NCBI GenBank assembly: GCA_002842035.1
Contig: PHBP01000010.1
Location: 1-42,327, forward strand
DNA from: Candidatus Cloacimonetes bacterium HGW-Cloacimonetes-2
Lineage (GTDB): Bacteria > Cloacimonadota > Cloacimonadia > Cloacimonadales > Cloacimonadaceae
Reading direction: 5' to 3'
DNA: 42,327 bases
Shown: positions 17,864-24,887 of the stretch, piece by piece
Layout: each line of letters starts with the position of its first letter
Position numbering within the stretch: the first letter of the stretch is position 1
Program-made: the position numbers and the translations under genes
Notes under the pieces: generated by a model
What the model saw: only the letters and a program-made list of their open reading frames with translations
What the model was told of the DNA's origin: nothing
Database searches by the model: none

Positions 17864-17916
17864 GTGGGTGCGTCATCCTGACGCACAGTATCTGAGCGAC
17901 AAGATGTCGCTCCTAC
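17864..17916 (+). repeat. REP/BIME-like pair of hairpins, copy A
   Basis: There are two perfect 8-bp stems with 3-base loops: GTGCGTCA TCC TGACGCAC (17868-17886) with foot GTGG on its left, and GAGCGACA AGA TGTCGCTC (17894-17912) with foot CTAC (reverse complement of GTAG) on its right. The feet point outward, as in BIMEs made of two inverted REPs. An inverted copy is at 28504-28558. REPs with GTAG-type feet are typical targets of RAYT (REP-associated tyrosine) transposases; none is encoded in the window. Confidence 0.8.
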
Positions 17917-17949
17917 CCCCCCCCCTCAGTTATTCCTGGGACTGCCAGT

Positions 17950-18082
17950 TCTTGCCCCAACACCCATAGGTTCCAAGGTATCACCAGCAGATCAAGAGCA
18001 AATCAAGAGCAATTCACCTCGAACCACGTTCGACTTGATTTGCTCTTGATCTGCTGGTGATATGCTTTAGTCAAGAAAGGAG
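17950..18082. repeat. Modular palindromic element, copy 2
   Basis: The left arm has four modules (ATCACC-AGCAG, ATCAAG-AGCAA, ATCAAG-AGCAA, TTCACC-TCGAA) and the right arm three (complements of ATCAAG-TCGAA, ATCAAG-AGCAA, ATCACC-AGCAG), around a CAC centre at 18025-18027. The outer 24 bases (17979-18002) match 18039-18062 perfectly, but only if the inner 11-nt module is looped out. The right flank keeps the full ATATGCTTTAG end. Outer limits are approximate. Confidence 0.85.
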
Positions 18083-18277
18083 AATGAGCTAAGAGCTTGT
18101 AACGTTATCAAGATGAGTCTGAGTCCCCATTGTCCATAAAAAGCTTTAGTGAAACATACTAACATGGCCTTTACACGCAATTCCATTCATAATACGGTCA
18201 CAATACTATGATGCTATTCTGCAGGTGCCACCAATTCAATAATTAAGTGAATTTCCAGCGCTCGCTTACAAATCAGC

Positions 18278-18305
18278 TTGACAATCTAAAAGCAGTTTAT
18301 AGAAT
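18278..18305 (+). promoter_or_regulatory. Sigma-70-type promoter of the small secreted protein gene
   Basis: A perfect TTGACA (18278-18283) and TAGAAT (18300-18305, five of six to consensus) are separated by 16 bases, about 28 bases before the start codon at 18334. It lies inside the longer open frame that begins at 18247, which argues against that earlier start. Confidence 0.5.
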
Positions 18306-18333
18306 GCAACTTATTATGATTCTGGAGGAATCA

Positions 18334-18759
18334 ATGTTAAGAATCTTATGGCTATTGGTATTCGTTGTTATTACAGGACTTATGTTTGCCCAGATGGTTC
18401 CGGTGGAAATTGTGAATGAAGCCGAGGATAGCACGGGGCGCTTGTTGGTTACCAAGTTTAGGGATGTAATCAGGTCTTCGCCATCTTATACTATTACATA
18501 TGCTTCTGATGAACCGCATTTCAAGATCAAAATTGACACAATGGATCGCTGGAAAGGAGATCCGGAGAATGAAGGCTTCTCTACAATCTACAATTATACG
18601 ATTCTTCTAAGTTACGATGGGTCAGATACATACTGTTATAATCAATTAGGTTATGCAGGTAGAGATACTTTAGATAGAATTGCCTACAGTTTCTACTCGG
18701 ATCTGGACGAGTTCATCGAAGCTTTTCGGGCTATATTGGTCAACTATCTGGAGGAATAA
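18334..18759 (+). CDS. Small secreted protein of unknown function
   Basis: I place the start at 18334 (141 residues), where GGAGG sits 5 bases upstream and the protein opens with a signal peptide (MLRILWLLVFVVITGLMFAQ). The open frame reaches back to 18247, but that would bury the signal and overlap a good promoter. The mature protein is acidic with alternating strands and helices: VEIVNEAEDSTGRLLVTKFRD, then YTITYASDEPHFKIKIDTMD and YNYTILLSYDG. This recalls small periplasmic proteins that report a variable sum over strands, but I recognise no family. It is monocistronic by position and is followed by structured DNA. Confidence 0.7.
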   Translation: MLRILWLLVFVVITGLMFAQMVPVEIVNEAEDSTGRLLVTKFRDVIRSSPSYTITYASDEPHFKIKIDTMDRWKGDPENEGFSTIYNYTILLSYDGSDTYCYNQLGYAGRDTLDRIAYSFYSDLDEFIEAFRAILVNYLEE

Positions 18760-18780
18760 CCCGATACTGCAGATAACGCT

Positions 18781-18862
18781 ATTGTTTTGACTTATAATTC
18801 TGCCTGGCTTGCTTGTGAGTACTGCTTGATTATCTGCGGGCAGAATTATGAGTTAAAACAAT
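18781..18862 (+). repeat. Long stem-loop after the small secreted protein gene
   Basis: Bases 18781-18804 pair with 18839-18862: 24 pairs of which 22 are Watson-Crick and 2 are G-T, around a 34-base loop. Bases 18769-18776 (GCAGATAA) are complementary to TTATCTGC at 18830-18837 inside that loop, so a pseudoknot or an alternative fold can form. The stem starts 22 bases after the stop codon at 18759. There is no T-run, so it is not a standard terminator. Confidence 0.7.
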
Positions 18863-18905
18863 GCAAGCATATCCCTTTATGCGTATTGTACAGAGACTCA
18901 GTGTA

Positions 18906-18968
18906 ACTCAGACAAATGCCAGTGAAGAGTGTATATCTGTTGCAGATAGCGAAGGCATTTGTTTTAGT
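18906..18968 (+). repeat. Second stem-loop in the region upstream of purA
   Basis: ACAAATGCC at 18912-18920 pairs with GGCATTTGT at 18954-18962, extended outward by further matches with one mismatch. A small TATCTG TTG CAGATA hairpin (18934-18948) is nested inside. Its GCAGATA(A/G)CG echoes the GCAGATAACG at 18769. Confidence 0.5.
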
Positions 18969-19125
18969 CACAACTGGGATTGGCGATGACTCGCTTTTAG
19001 AACCCTCAAAACAGGAGATCAGATAAGTCCTTCTGAGCACATGTGACATGTTGTATCAGCAGCCTTCCATGCCTCCTGCCCCCCCCTCCTTTCTCCTTTA
19101 CTTCTTGTTCAACAAAAAAACCCGT

Positions 19126-19163
19126 AAGATCTGTCCCAAAATGCCAAATCTGTCCCCCATATA
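19126..19163 (+). repeat. 38-bp dispersed repeat with two ATCTGTCCC boxes, copy upstream of purA
   Basis: It contains two direct ATCTGTCCC boxes about 21 bases apart and ends CCCCCATATA. A copy matching 34 of 38 positions lies on the minus strand at 38692-38655, also upstream of and in the same direction as a gene. It could be a paired operator, or the end of an insertion element. Confidence 0.65.
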
Positions 19164-19224
19164 CTAATGTAAGCACTTTCAGAAAATGCGGTTTTCTCTG
19201 TGCCGGAAGGTGGGGGAAAAAGAC

Positions 19225-19257
19225 TTGACAGTTTGCAGCCGGATTTGAGGGTGATAA
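19225..19257 (+). promoter_or_regulatory. Candidate purA promoter
   Basis: TTGACA at 19225-19230 is followed after 21 bases by TGATAA (19252-19257), 24 bases ahead of the start codon. The spacing is long for a sigma-70 promoter, so the -10 choice is doubtful. Confidence 0.3.
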
Positions 19258-19280
19258 ATAGTAAAAAACTGGAGTAAATA

Positions 19281-20549
19281 ATGAGCTCATTGGCGGTTTT
19301 GGGTTGTATGTGGGGAGACGAGGCAAAGGCCAAGATTGTTGATTACCTGGGCGACCGGGCGGATTATGTGGTGCGCTTTCAGGGCGGATCAAATGCCGGG
19401 CATACGATTCATCACGCGGGGCAAAAGTATGTGTTTCATTCCGTCCCGAGCGGGATTCTCTATCCTGCCAGCAAGTGCGTTATTGCCAGCGGAGTGGTGA
19501 TCGATCCCTTTGCTTTGGTAGATGAAATCGAAGCTTTGGCTGGTCTGGGTATAGATTTTACCGATAGATTCTATATCGATAGCAGAGCAGGCTTGGTGCT
19601 GCCTCTGCATCAGGAATTGGATAACCGCAGCGAGAAGCTCTTGGGAGATAGCAAGATCGGCACCACCAAGCGCGGTATAGGCCCGGCTTATGCCGATATC
19701 GCCTCCAGAGTCGCGATCCGCTTTGGCGATCTGGCTTATCCGGATTGGCTAAAAGAACGTGTTGTCGCGCTTTATCTGCATCACCATCAAAATGTCGTTA
19801 AGAGCGAACTGGAAGAACTTCTGGATAGACTTTCAAAGGCTTATGACAAGCTAAAGTCCTTTGTCTGTGCAACGGATGAGCTACTGCGCGCAGCCTATAT
19901 GGAAGATCAATATATACTGTTTGAAGGTGCTCAGGGAACTTTGCTGGATCTCAGCTATGGTACCTATCCTTATGTAACATCATCAAATACAATCTCCGGC
20001 GGGATCTGCACCGGAGCGGGTATTCCACCCAGAATGATCGATAAATGCCTGGGTGTTTACAAGGCTTATAGCACCCGGGTGGGCGAAGGCCCTTTCCCGA
20101 CTGAGCTGCTCAATGAAATCGGGGACAAGATCCGCATCCGGGGAAATGAATTTGGTTCCACGACAGGACGTCCGCGTCGGGTAGGATACTTTGATGCGGT
20201 CGCGGCGGCATATACAGCGAATCTAAACGGGCTCGATGCCATTGCTGTGACGCTTTTGGACGTATTGAGCGGAGTGGAAGATCTGAAGATTTGCACCGGT
20301 TATTGGATTGGAGACCGGAGGCTGGAAAGCTTCCCGGCGCATCCTCTGGATTTGGCGCAAGTCAAGCCGGAATATCTCGATATGCCGGGCTGGGAGGCGG
20401 AGATCAGCGATTGCCGCAGCCTGGGGAAATTACCCAAAGCAGCCCGCGAATACCTTGAAGTGATTCAGGATCTGGTCCAGAGACCGATAGAGCTGGTATC
20501 TGTCGGCAAGGACCGCAATCAGACAATCAATCTGTTGGCAAAAAAGTGA
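19281..20549 (+). CDS. purA: Adenylosuccinate synthetase
   Basis: This 422-residue enzyme joins IMP and aspartate using GTP, the first committed step to AMP. Family motifs are QGGSNAGHT (34-42), GTTKRGIGPAY, EGAQGTLLDLSYGTYPYVTSSN, TRVGEGPFPTEL and GSTTGRPRRVG. The N-terminal GTP-loop reads WGDEAKAKIVD where nearly all PurA proteins have WGDEGKGKIVD: both glycines are alanine. The catalytic Asp and the following lysines remain. GAGTAAATA precedes the ATG; the ribosome site CTGGAG is moderate. It is the first of a run of five (+) genes with short gaps or overlaps. Confidence 0.95.
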   Translation: MSSLAVLGCMWGDEAKAKIVDYLGDRADYVVRFQGGSNAGHTIHHAGQKYVFHSVPSGILYPASKCVIASGVVIDPFALVDEIEALAGLGIDFTDRFYIDSRAGLVLPLHQELDNRSEKLLGDSKIGTTKRGIGPAYADIASRVAIRFGDLAYPDWLKERVVALYLHHHQNVVKSELEELLDRLSKAYDKLKSFVCATDELLRAAYMEDQYILFEGAQGTLLDLSYGTYPYVTSSNTISGGICTGAGIPPRMIDKCLGVYKAYSTRVGEGPFPTELLNEIGDKIRIRGNEFGSTTGRPRRVGYFDAVAAAYTANLNGLDAIAVTLLDVLSGVEDLKICTGYWIGDRRLESFPAHPLDLAQVKPEYLDMPGWEAEISDCRSLGKLPKAAREYLEVIQDLVQRPIELVSVGKDRNQTINLLAKK

Positions 20550-20556
20550 GGTCTTT

Positions 20557-21768
20557 ATGAAGAGATTAGTTTTACTGGTAGTGGGCATTATGATATGCTC
20601 GATGGCGCTGGCTCAGGATCTGGGTCCTTATATCAATGCGCCCTTACCGCAATTCATCAATCCGTTTTTTGACGGATTCTCGCATAACTATCTGGGGGCT
20701 GCCTCTTTGGGTCGTGCGAATACCGGGATGGGACTAATGGGCGGAGTGGAATCGATCCTGCTCAATCCGGCAAGCTATGATCCCGATAAATCGGAAGTAG
20801 CGGTGGAGCTGATGATCAAGCCTCCCGTCGATGTGGAGGGTTACCAGCAGGAAGCTCGTTATTCCAGTCCCAATCCTCTGGCAGTGCTGGGCTTAGGCTT
20901 TCCCATATCCAATACTCTGAGCGGAACGGTGATATACAGCCAGCCCAAGAGCCTTTATCTGGATAGTTTCAGCTTTGAAATGCACGGTGGTGCCTATTGG
21001 CTGATGCGCTATCCCAAGTATTATCTGCATCAGTTTAGCGGTAATCTGGCTTATCACAGCCAGAATCTGCATCTTGGCGTGTCTTTACACAATCAGTTGC
21101 ACGTTTTGGACGATGTTCCATTGATTCGCAGTTTTGAGCGGATCAGCGATACCAAGTATATCCCGAGGGTGGAGATTGGCGCACTTTATACGGGAGAGAG
21201 CGGAAATATCGGGCTTAGCTTCATACCTCCCAGCGACGCAAATTGGGATTTGAAATACAAGCAGTATGACAGCCTCCTGCCGCTCAAGATGAGCGTAGGC
21301 ACCAGTTTCTTTGAAAACAGCCGTACCTGGCTTTTGGATCTGGATTACGAGCAGTACAGCGCCTTGCATTCAGAATTCAAAGATCGCCTCAGAATCAAGG
21401 CGGGATTTGAGATAGAGCGCCGGAATACGACCTACAGGCTGGGTTATTGCTTCTCGCCCGAAGTCTATCACGGTGACTACTCAATACTGCTCAATACGAC
21501 CGCCAATGCTGATACCTCAAACGTCTGGGACGATGTCCCGTTGATTATGGGAGTCGATACCAATACGCAGCATTTCCTGAGCGCGGGCCTTAGCTATCAG
21601 CACAAGATCGGCAGTATCAATATCGGGCTGATGCAATCCCTGGTGGGTAAAGCGCCTCTAACGCAGATCAGCTTGGGGCTCAGTATTTTCCTCGATGTCC
21701 TGCGCAAGCAGCCGGTAGGTGAAACAGATGAGACAGAAAGTCAGCATCCGAAAGATAGACACCTATAA
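20557..21768 (+). CDS. Outer-membrane barrel protein, PorV/FadL-like
   Basis: This 403-residue protein has a signal peptide ending ALAQ. The mature N-terminus carries the signature of the PorV/FadL-type barrels of the FCB group: YLGAASLGRANTGMGLMGGVESILLNPASYD. The rest is amphipathic strand repeats with aromatic girdles and short turns, ending LGLSIFLDV. It is inferred to be an outer-membrane beta-barrel, possibly a transport or type IX accessory protein. The start follows GAGG, 7 bases after purA. The last 41 bases overlap the DUF362 gene. Confidence 0.7.
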   Translation: MKRLVLLVVGIMICSMALAQDLGPYINAPLPQFINPFFDGFSHNYLGAASLGRANTGMGLMGGVESILLNPASYDPDKSEVAVELMIKPPVDVEGYQQEARYSSPNPLAVLGLGFPISNTLSGTVIYSQPKSLYLDSFSFEMHGGAYWLMRYPKYYLHQFSGNLAYHSQNLHLGVSLHNQLHVLDDVPLIRSFERISDTKYIPRVEIGALYTGESGNIGLSFIPPSDANWDLKYKQYDSLLPLKMSVGTSFFENSRTWLLDLDYEQYSALHSEFKDRLRIKAGFEIERRNTTYRLGYCFSPEVYHGDYSILLNTTANADTSNVWDDVPLIMGVDTNTQHFLSAGLSYQHKIGSINIGLMQSLVGKAPLTQISLGLSIFLDVLRKQPVGETDETESQHPKDRHL

Positions 21769-22858
21769 CCTCACAGAGATCGAAGCGGCTGTAAACGACT
21801 TTCTTGGCGGCTTAAAATCCTCCAAGATCAGCCGGAGTAAGCGCATTCTGATCAAGCCCAATACCCTGGGTGCTTTTAGCCCGGAAAAGGCTGTGACTAC
21901 GCATCCTGTGGTCTTGGAAGCGATAGTCCGCTACTTCCTGGACAAAGGCAAGGAAGTCTGGATGGGAGATTCGCCGGGCGGAACAGCCAATGTCGATGCT
22001 GTCTTCAAGACTTGTGGCTATGCTGCTCTGGCAGAGAAGTATCCCATCAAGCTGGTCAATCTTTCGACCAGTGGTTTCAGAGAAATCGAGATCGAAGGCA
22101 TCAAGATCAAGGTGTCTGAATTGCTCTGGAAATGCGGGGTCGTGATCAACGTTGCAAAGTACAAGACTCACTCGCTAATGGCTTATACCGGAGCGATGAA
22201 GAATCTCTATGGAGTGATCCCGGGGATGGTCAAGACGGAGTATCACAAAGAATATCCGGATACATTGAGCTTTGCCAGGCTCTTGCAACTCTTGCACAAA
22301 GCTGTAAAGAGCAGGATTACTTATAACTTTATCGATGGTATTGTCGGGATGGATGGAGCCGGTCCTTCGGCTGGGAATCCACGGAACTTTGGGCTGCTCT
22401 TTGGCTCCACATCTGCTCCTTCAGTGGATGCGGTAGCTTCCAGGATAATGGGCTTCAAGATAGGTGATGTGCCGTATTTGTCCGAAGCTTTGCACGAAGA
22501 AGGCATCCTGCCCTCCAGGATTGCCATTCCCACGAGCTTTAGGAACTACCGGATCGAGGATGCGGATATCAGGACTGTCAAGCTGCGTAAAGAGTTGCTG
22601 GTGCACGTTCCGGCTTTTGCCAAGAAGACCTTCAAAAAGCTCTATAATGTGCATCCCTTTGTGGGGCCGGACTGTAAGCGCTGCGGAATTTGCGTCAAGA
22701 GCTGTCCCGTCAAGGCTATTGAATATCAGGCGGATGGTTATCCCAAGATAGATCAGAATATCTGCATCAAGTGCATGTGTTGCCACGAGCTTTGTCCGCA
22801 CCATTCAATAGAGATCTATAAACCACCGATAATGAAGCTGATTGGGAGATTCATATGA
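21728..22858 (+). CDS. DUF362 protein with C-terminal two-cluster ferredoxin domain
   Basis: I prefer the ATG at 21728 (376 residues), preceded by AGGTGA, over the GTG three codons earlier. The DUF362 part has KRILIKPNTLGAFSPEKAVTTHP, the GDSPGG loop, VVINVAKYKTHSLMAYTGAMKNLYG and a central FIDGIVGMDGAGPSAGNP. The last 61 residues hold two 4Fe-4S motifs: CKRCGICVKSC (from 316) and CIKCMCCHELC (from 346). DUF362 proteins are thought to be redox enzymes or iron-sulfur proteins; the reaction is unknown. The gene overlaps its neighbours on both sides (41 and 4 bases). Confidence 0.9.
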   Translation: MRQKVSIRKIDTYNLTEIEAAVNDFLGGLKSSKISRSKRILIKPNTLGAFSPEKAVTTHPVVLEAIVRYFLDKGKEVWMGDSPGGTANVDAVFKTCGYAALAEKYPIKLVNLSTSGFREIEIEGIKIKVSELLWKCGVVINVAKYKTHSLMAYTGAMKNLYGVIPGMVKTEYHKEYPDTLSFARLLQLLHKAVKSRITYNFIDGIVGMDGAGPSAGNPRNFGLLFGSTSAPSVDAVASRIMGFKIGDVPYLSEALHEEGILPSRIAIPTSFRNYRIEDADIRTVKLRKELLVHVPAFAKKTFKKLYNVHPFVGPDCKRCGICVKSCPVKAIEYQADGYPKIDQNICIKCMCCHELCPHHSIEIYKPPIMKLIGRFI

Positions 22859-23184
22859 AAGCCGAAGGCAAGCCGCTGCCCCGATATCTGAATATCCTGT
22901 TTTGGCTCCTTGTGGTTGGAATCTGTTCTTGGATTTTGGTCTGGGGTGATTATAGTTTTTACAAGACCTGGCGACAGAAAGTCCAGCTGCAGGAGCTCAA
23001 CGAATCAGTAAGCAAGCTCAAGGCAGTGAATGACAGTCTGCGTCAGGAAAACGAACGCTTGAAGACCAGCCCGGAAGCGGCGGAAAAGGCTGCCAGGGAA
23101 CAATTTGGACTTACCAAAGAAGGCGAGAAAGTCTTTAGGTTTGTGCCCGCACCGCCAACTAATAAGGGGGAAGAGGATAAGTAA
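22855..23184 (+). CDS. FtsB/DivIC-like septum formation protein
   Basis: This 109-residue bitopic protein has a membrane span at about 11-31, then a coiled coil at about 38-75 (LNESVSKLKAVNDSLRQENE) and the short C-terminal motif AAREQFGLTKEGEKVFRF, which is typical of the septum formation initiator family (FtsB/DivIC). In the divisome this protein forms a complex with FtsL and FtsQ and activates septal synthesis. It starts with the ATGA overlap of the DUF362 gene stop. Confidence 0.88.
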   Translation: MKAEGKPLPRYLNILFWLLVVGICSWILVWGDYSFYKTWRQKVQLQELNESVSKLKAVNDSLRQENERLKTSPEAAEKAAREQFGLTKEGEKVFRFVPAPPTNKGEEDK

Positions 23185-23189
23185 TTGAG

Positions 23190-24812
23190 ATGAAGCATAT
23201 ACAGGATCCACTGGACCTGAGTTTACACTTACCGGAGCTACGTGAGAGGATAAGGCCACTGATATCAAAGCTGGTGCACAGCGATCCGGGCGAGATGCTA
23301 TCCAGTTTTCCATCAGTAGATGAGATCAAGCATCTGGGGCTCTTGGATGTTTCAGTAGTATTTCTGGATGAGCTTACCAGCTATCTGGCAGAGCTGCGCT
23401 GCCTCAACGACAGCCACCTGATGGACTTTATGAGTATTCTGCATCAACTGCCGGTTACTGACGGCAGTATCTGGGAAAAGACTCTCTACAACCAACTCTC
23501 AATGGAATACACTGATCCCACCCAGGCAATAGAAAAGTTTAAATCACTACAACTGCTTTACACAATGCTTAGGCTGGGATTTGATGATCTGGCTTTTATC
23601 AGAAAAGAGCTGGCAAAGATCACAGCTGATCCAAACGAACTGAGGCTGGAGATCCTGAGGGGTATGATCCGGATCAGGCTGGACAGAGCAGAGAACAAGC
23701 TCGAATCCTTGCTCAAAGAGTGTGTGCATCTGATCAATCTCTGCTACTTCCACGAAGGAGCTGATTGCGCCCTGAGCCTGGTGGCACGCTGGATTGTTAC
23801 TCTCGATTGGAAGGATCTGCAGCACTATAAGAAAGCTATTCTGATCAAGCTGGTAGATCTCTATAAAAACAAACGTTGCCAAAACACTGCGACTCTGCTT
23901 TATGCTCTCTTTGATATGTCGGACAAACTGGTCACTCCAGCGGAAAAGTACGGCTACTTCCGGCGTTTATCCAAACTCCAGGCGACACTAATGAATGAGT
24001 TTGAGCTCCAGCGTCTCTACTTCTTTGCAGGCAACTATCCCGCGGAAAACAGCAGCAGATTCAAGGAATCAATCCTTTATTATCAATACTCAAACTACTT
24101 CTTGTATCGTTGCTGGGACAGGATCAGAGCAATCAGCAGATACTTGCGCAAGGAACTCAGCCCTGCTCGCTATGCCAGGATTGTGCATAGCATCGAGGAT
24201 CAGGTCCACGATCTGGGTAACCAGGTGAGTTTTCAAAACAACAGCTATGTTGAGACTCTCCAAGCAGACTACGACAAGATTGAGAAGCTTTACAAGAAGG
24301 TAGAGGAGCTCTCTCTGACAGACACTCTGACCGGCCTGAGAAACCGGCGCTACCTCCAAAACAACATCTATCATATGATCCACCTGGCTGTAAGGCATCA
24401 AGTTCCAATGAGCTTTGCGATGCTCGACATCGATCACTTCAAGCTGGTTAATGACAGCTATGGTCACGCAGCCGGAGATTATATCCTCAAAGAGCTTGCC
24501 AAGCTCATCACCACTGAGTTCAGAAAGAGTGATATCATCGTGCGGTATGGAGGTGAGGAGTTTCTGATGCTGCTCTTTGATACCGGGATCGAGCAATCCC
24601 TGCGCATCCTCGAAGAGGTCAGAATCTCCGTGGAAAAGTATCCCTTCAATTACAAAGGCCAGACTATCCCTATTACCATCAGCATTGGCATTTCGGAGAA
24701 TTCTTTTTACGATGGAAGCGAGCTCGATATCGGCGCAAAGATTGCCGAAGCCGACAAAGCGCTCTACAAAGCTAAGAACTCGGGACGCAACAGGATCTGC
24801 ATCCACGAGTAA
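23190..24812 (+). CDS. GGDEF diguanylate cyclase with unknown N-terminal domain
   Basis: This is a 540-residue soluble protein. The C-terminal domain (about 370-540) is a GGDEF diguanylate cyclase with LTDTLTGLRNRRYL, DIDHFKLVNDSYGHAAGD and the active-site GGEEF at 454-458. RKSD (445-448), five residues earlier, is an intact allosteric I-site, so product inhibition by c-di-GMP is expected. The first 360 residues are mostly helical and Leu-rich with no membrane span and resemble a TPR-like or scaffolding region; I cannot assign it. It starts 5 bases after the FtsB-like gene stop, with the ribosome site inside that gene, so the two are coupled. Confidence 0.9.
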   Translation: MKHIQDPLDLSLHLPELRERIRPLISKLVHSDPGEMLSSFPSVDEIKHLGLLDVSVVFLDELTSYLAELRCLNDSHLMDFMSILHQLPVTDGSIWEKTLYNQLSMEYTDPTQAIEKFKSLQLLYTMLRLGFDDLAFIRKELAKITADPNELRLEILRGMIRIRLDRAENKLESLLKECVHLINLCYFHEGADCALSLVARWIVTLDWKDLQHYKKAILIKLVDLYKNKRCQNTATLLYALFDMSDKLVTPAEKYGYFRRLSKLQATLMNEFELQRLYFFAGNYPAENSSRFKESILYYQYSNYFLYRCWDRIRAISRYLRKELSPARYARIVHSIEDQVHDLGNQVSFQNNSYVETLQADYDKIEKLYKKVEELSLTDTLTGLRNRRYLQNNIYHMIHLAVRHQVPMSFAMLDIDHFKLVNDSYGHAAGDYILKELAKLITTEFRKSDIIVRYGGEEFLMLLFDTGIEQSLRILEEVRISVEKYPFNYKGQTIPITISIGISENSFYDGSELDIGAKIAEADKALYKAKNSGRNRICIHE

Positions 24813-24839
24813 CACAATCAGCTATCTTGTAAAAGGTAC

Positions 24840-24873
24840 TTGACAGCAAGCAGCGGTCTGAAAAGTCTATACT
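24840..24873 (+). promoter_or_regulatory. Candidate promoter of the ABC ATPase gene
   Basis: TTGACA (24840-24845) and TATACT (24868-24873) are separated by 22 bases. AAAGGAG and the ATG at 24888 follow. The long spacing makes the -10 uncertain; the position fits a fresh transcription start after the GGDEF gene. Confidence 0.3.
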
Positions 24874-24887
24874 CAAAGGAGTATCTT

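Larger units (their letters stand above)
17706..18333. other. Repeat-rich intergenic region
   Basis: This 628-bp gap holds a small hairpin at 17746-17760 (AGGGAC TGC GTCCCT), a REP-like pair at 17864-17916, a run of ten C at 17916-17925, palindromic element copy 2 at about 17950-18082, and a promoter for the next gene at 18278-18305. No gene is seen. Confidence 0.75.
18760..19280. other. Structured intergenic region upstream of purA
   Basis: This 521-bp region has several inverted repeats (18781-18862, 18906-18968, 19173-19203), eight C at 19079-19086, a 38-bp dispersed repeat at 19126-19163 and a TTGACA before purA. Open frames on either strand lack ribosome sites and cross these structures, so I call no gene. 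A non-coding RNA or a leader of purA is possible. Confidence 0.6.

Noticed and set aside
18247-18333. Earlier start for the small secreted protein
   Set aside because: It would put 29 polar residues before a clear signal peptide and overlap a good promoter; GGAGG is located at the later ATG.
19006-19392. 128-codon minus-strand frame opposite purA and its upstream region
   Set aside because: It overlaps purA, and its peptide GGQIWHFGTDL is just a translation of the dispersed 38-bp repeat; a similar peptide appears at the other copy near 38670.
24840-24887. TTG start for the ABC ATPase
   Set aside because: That TTG is the beginning of a TTGACA box; the ATG at 24888 has AAAGGAG and matches family N-termini.
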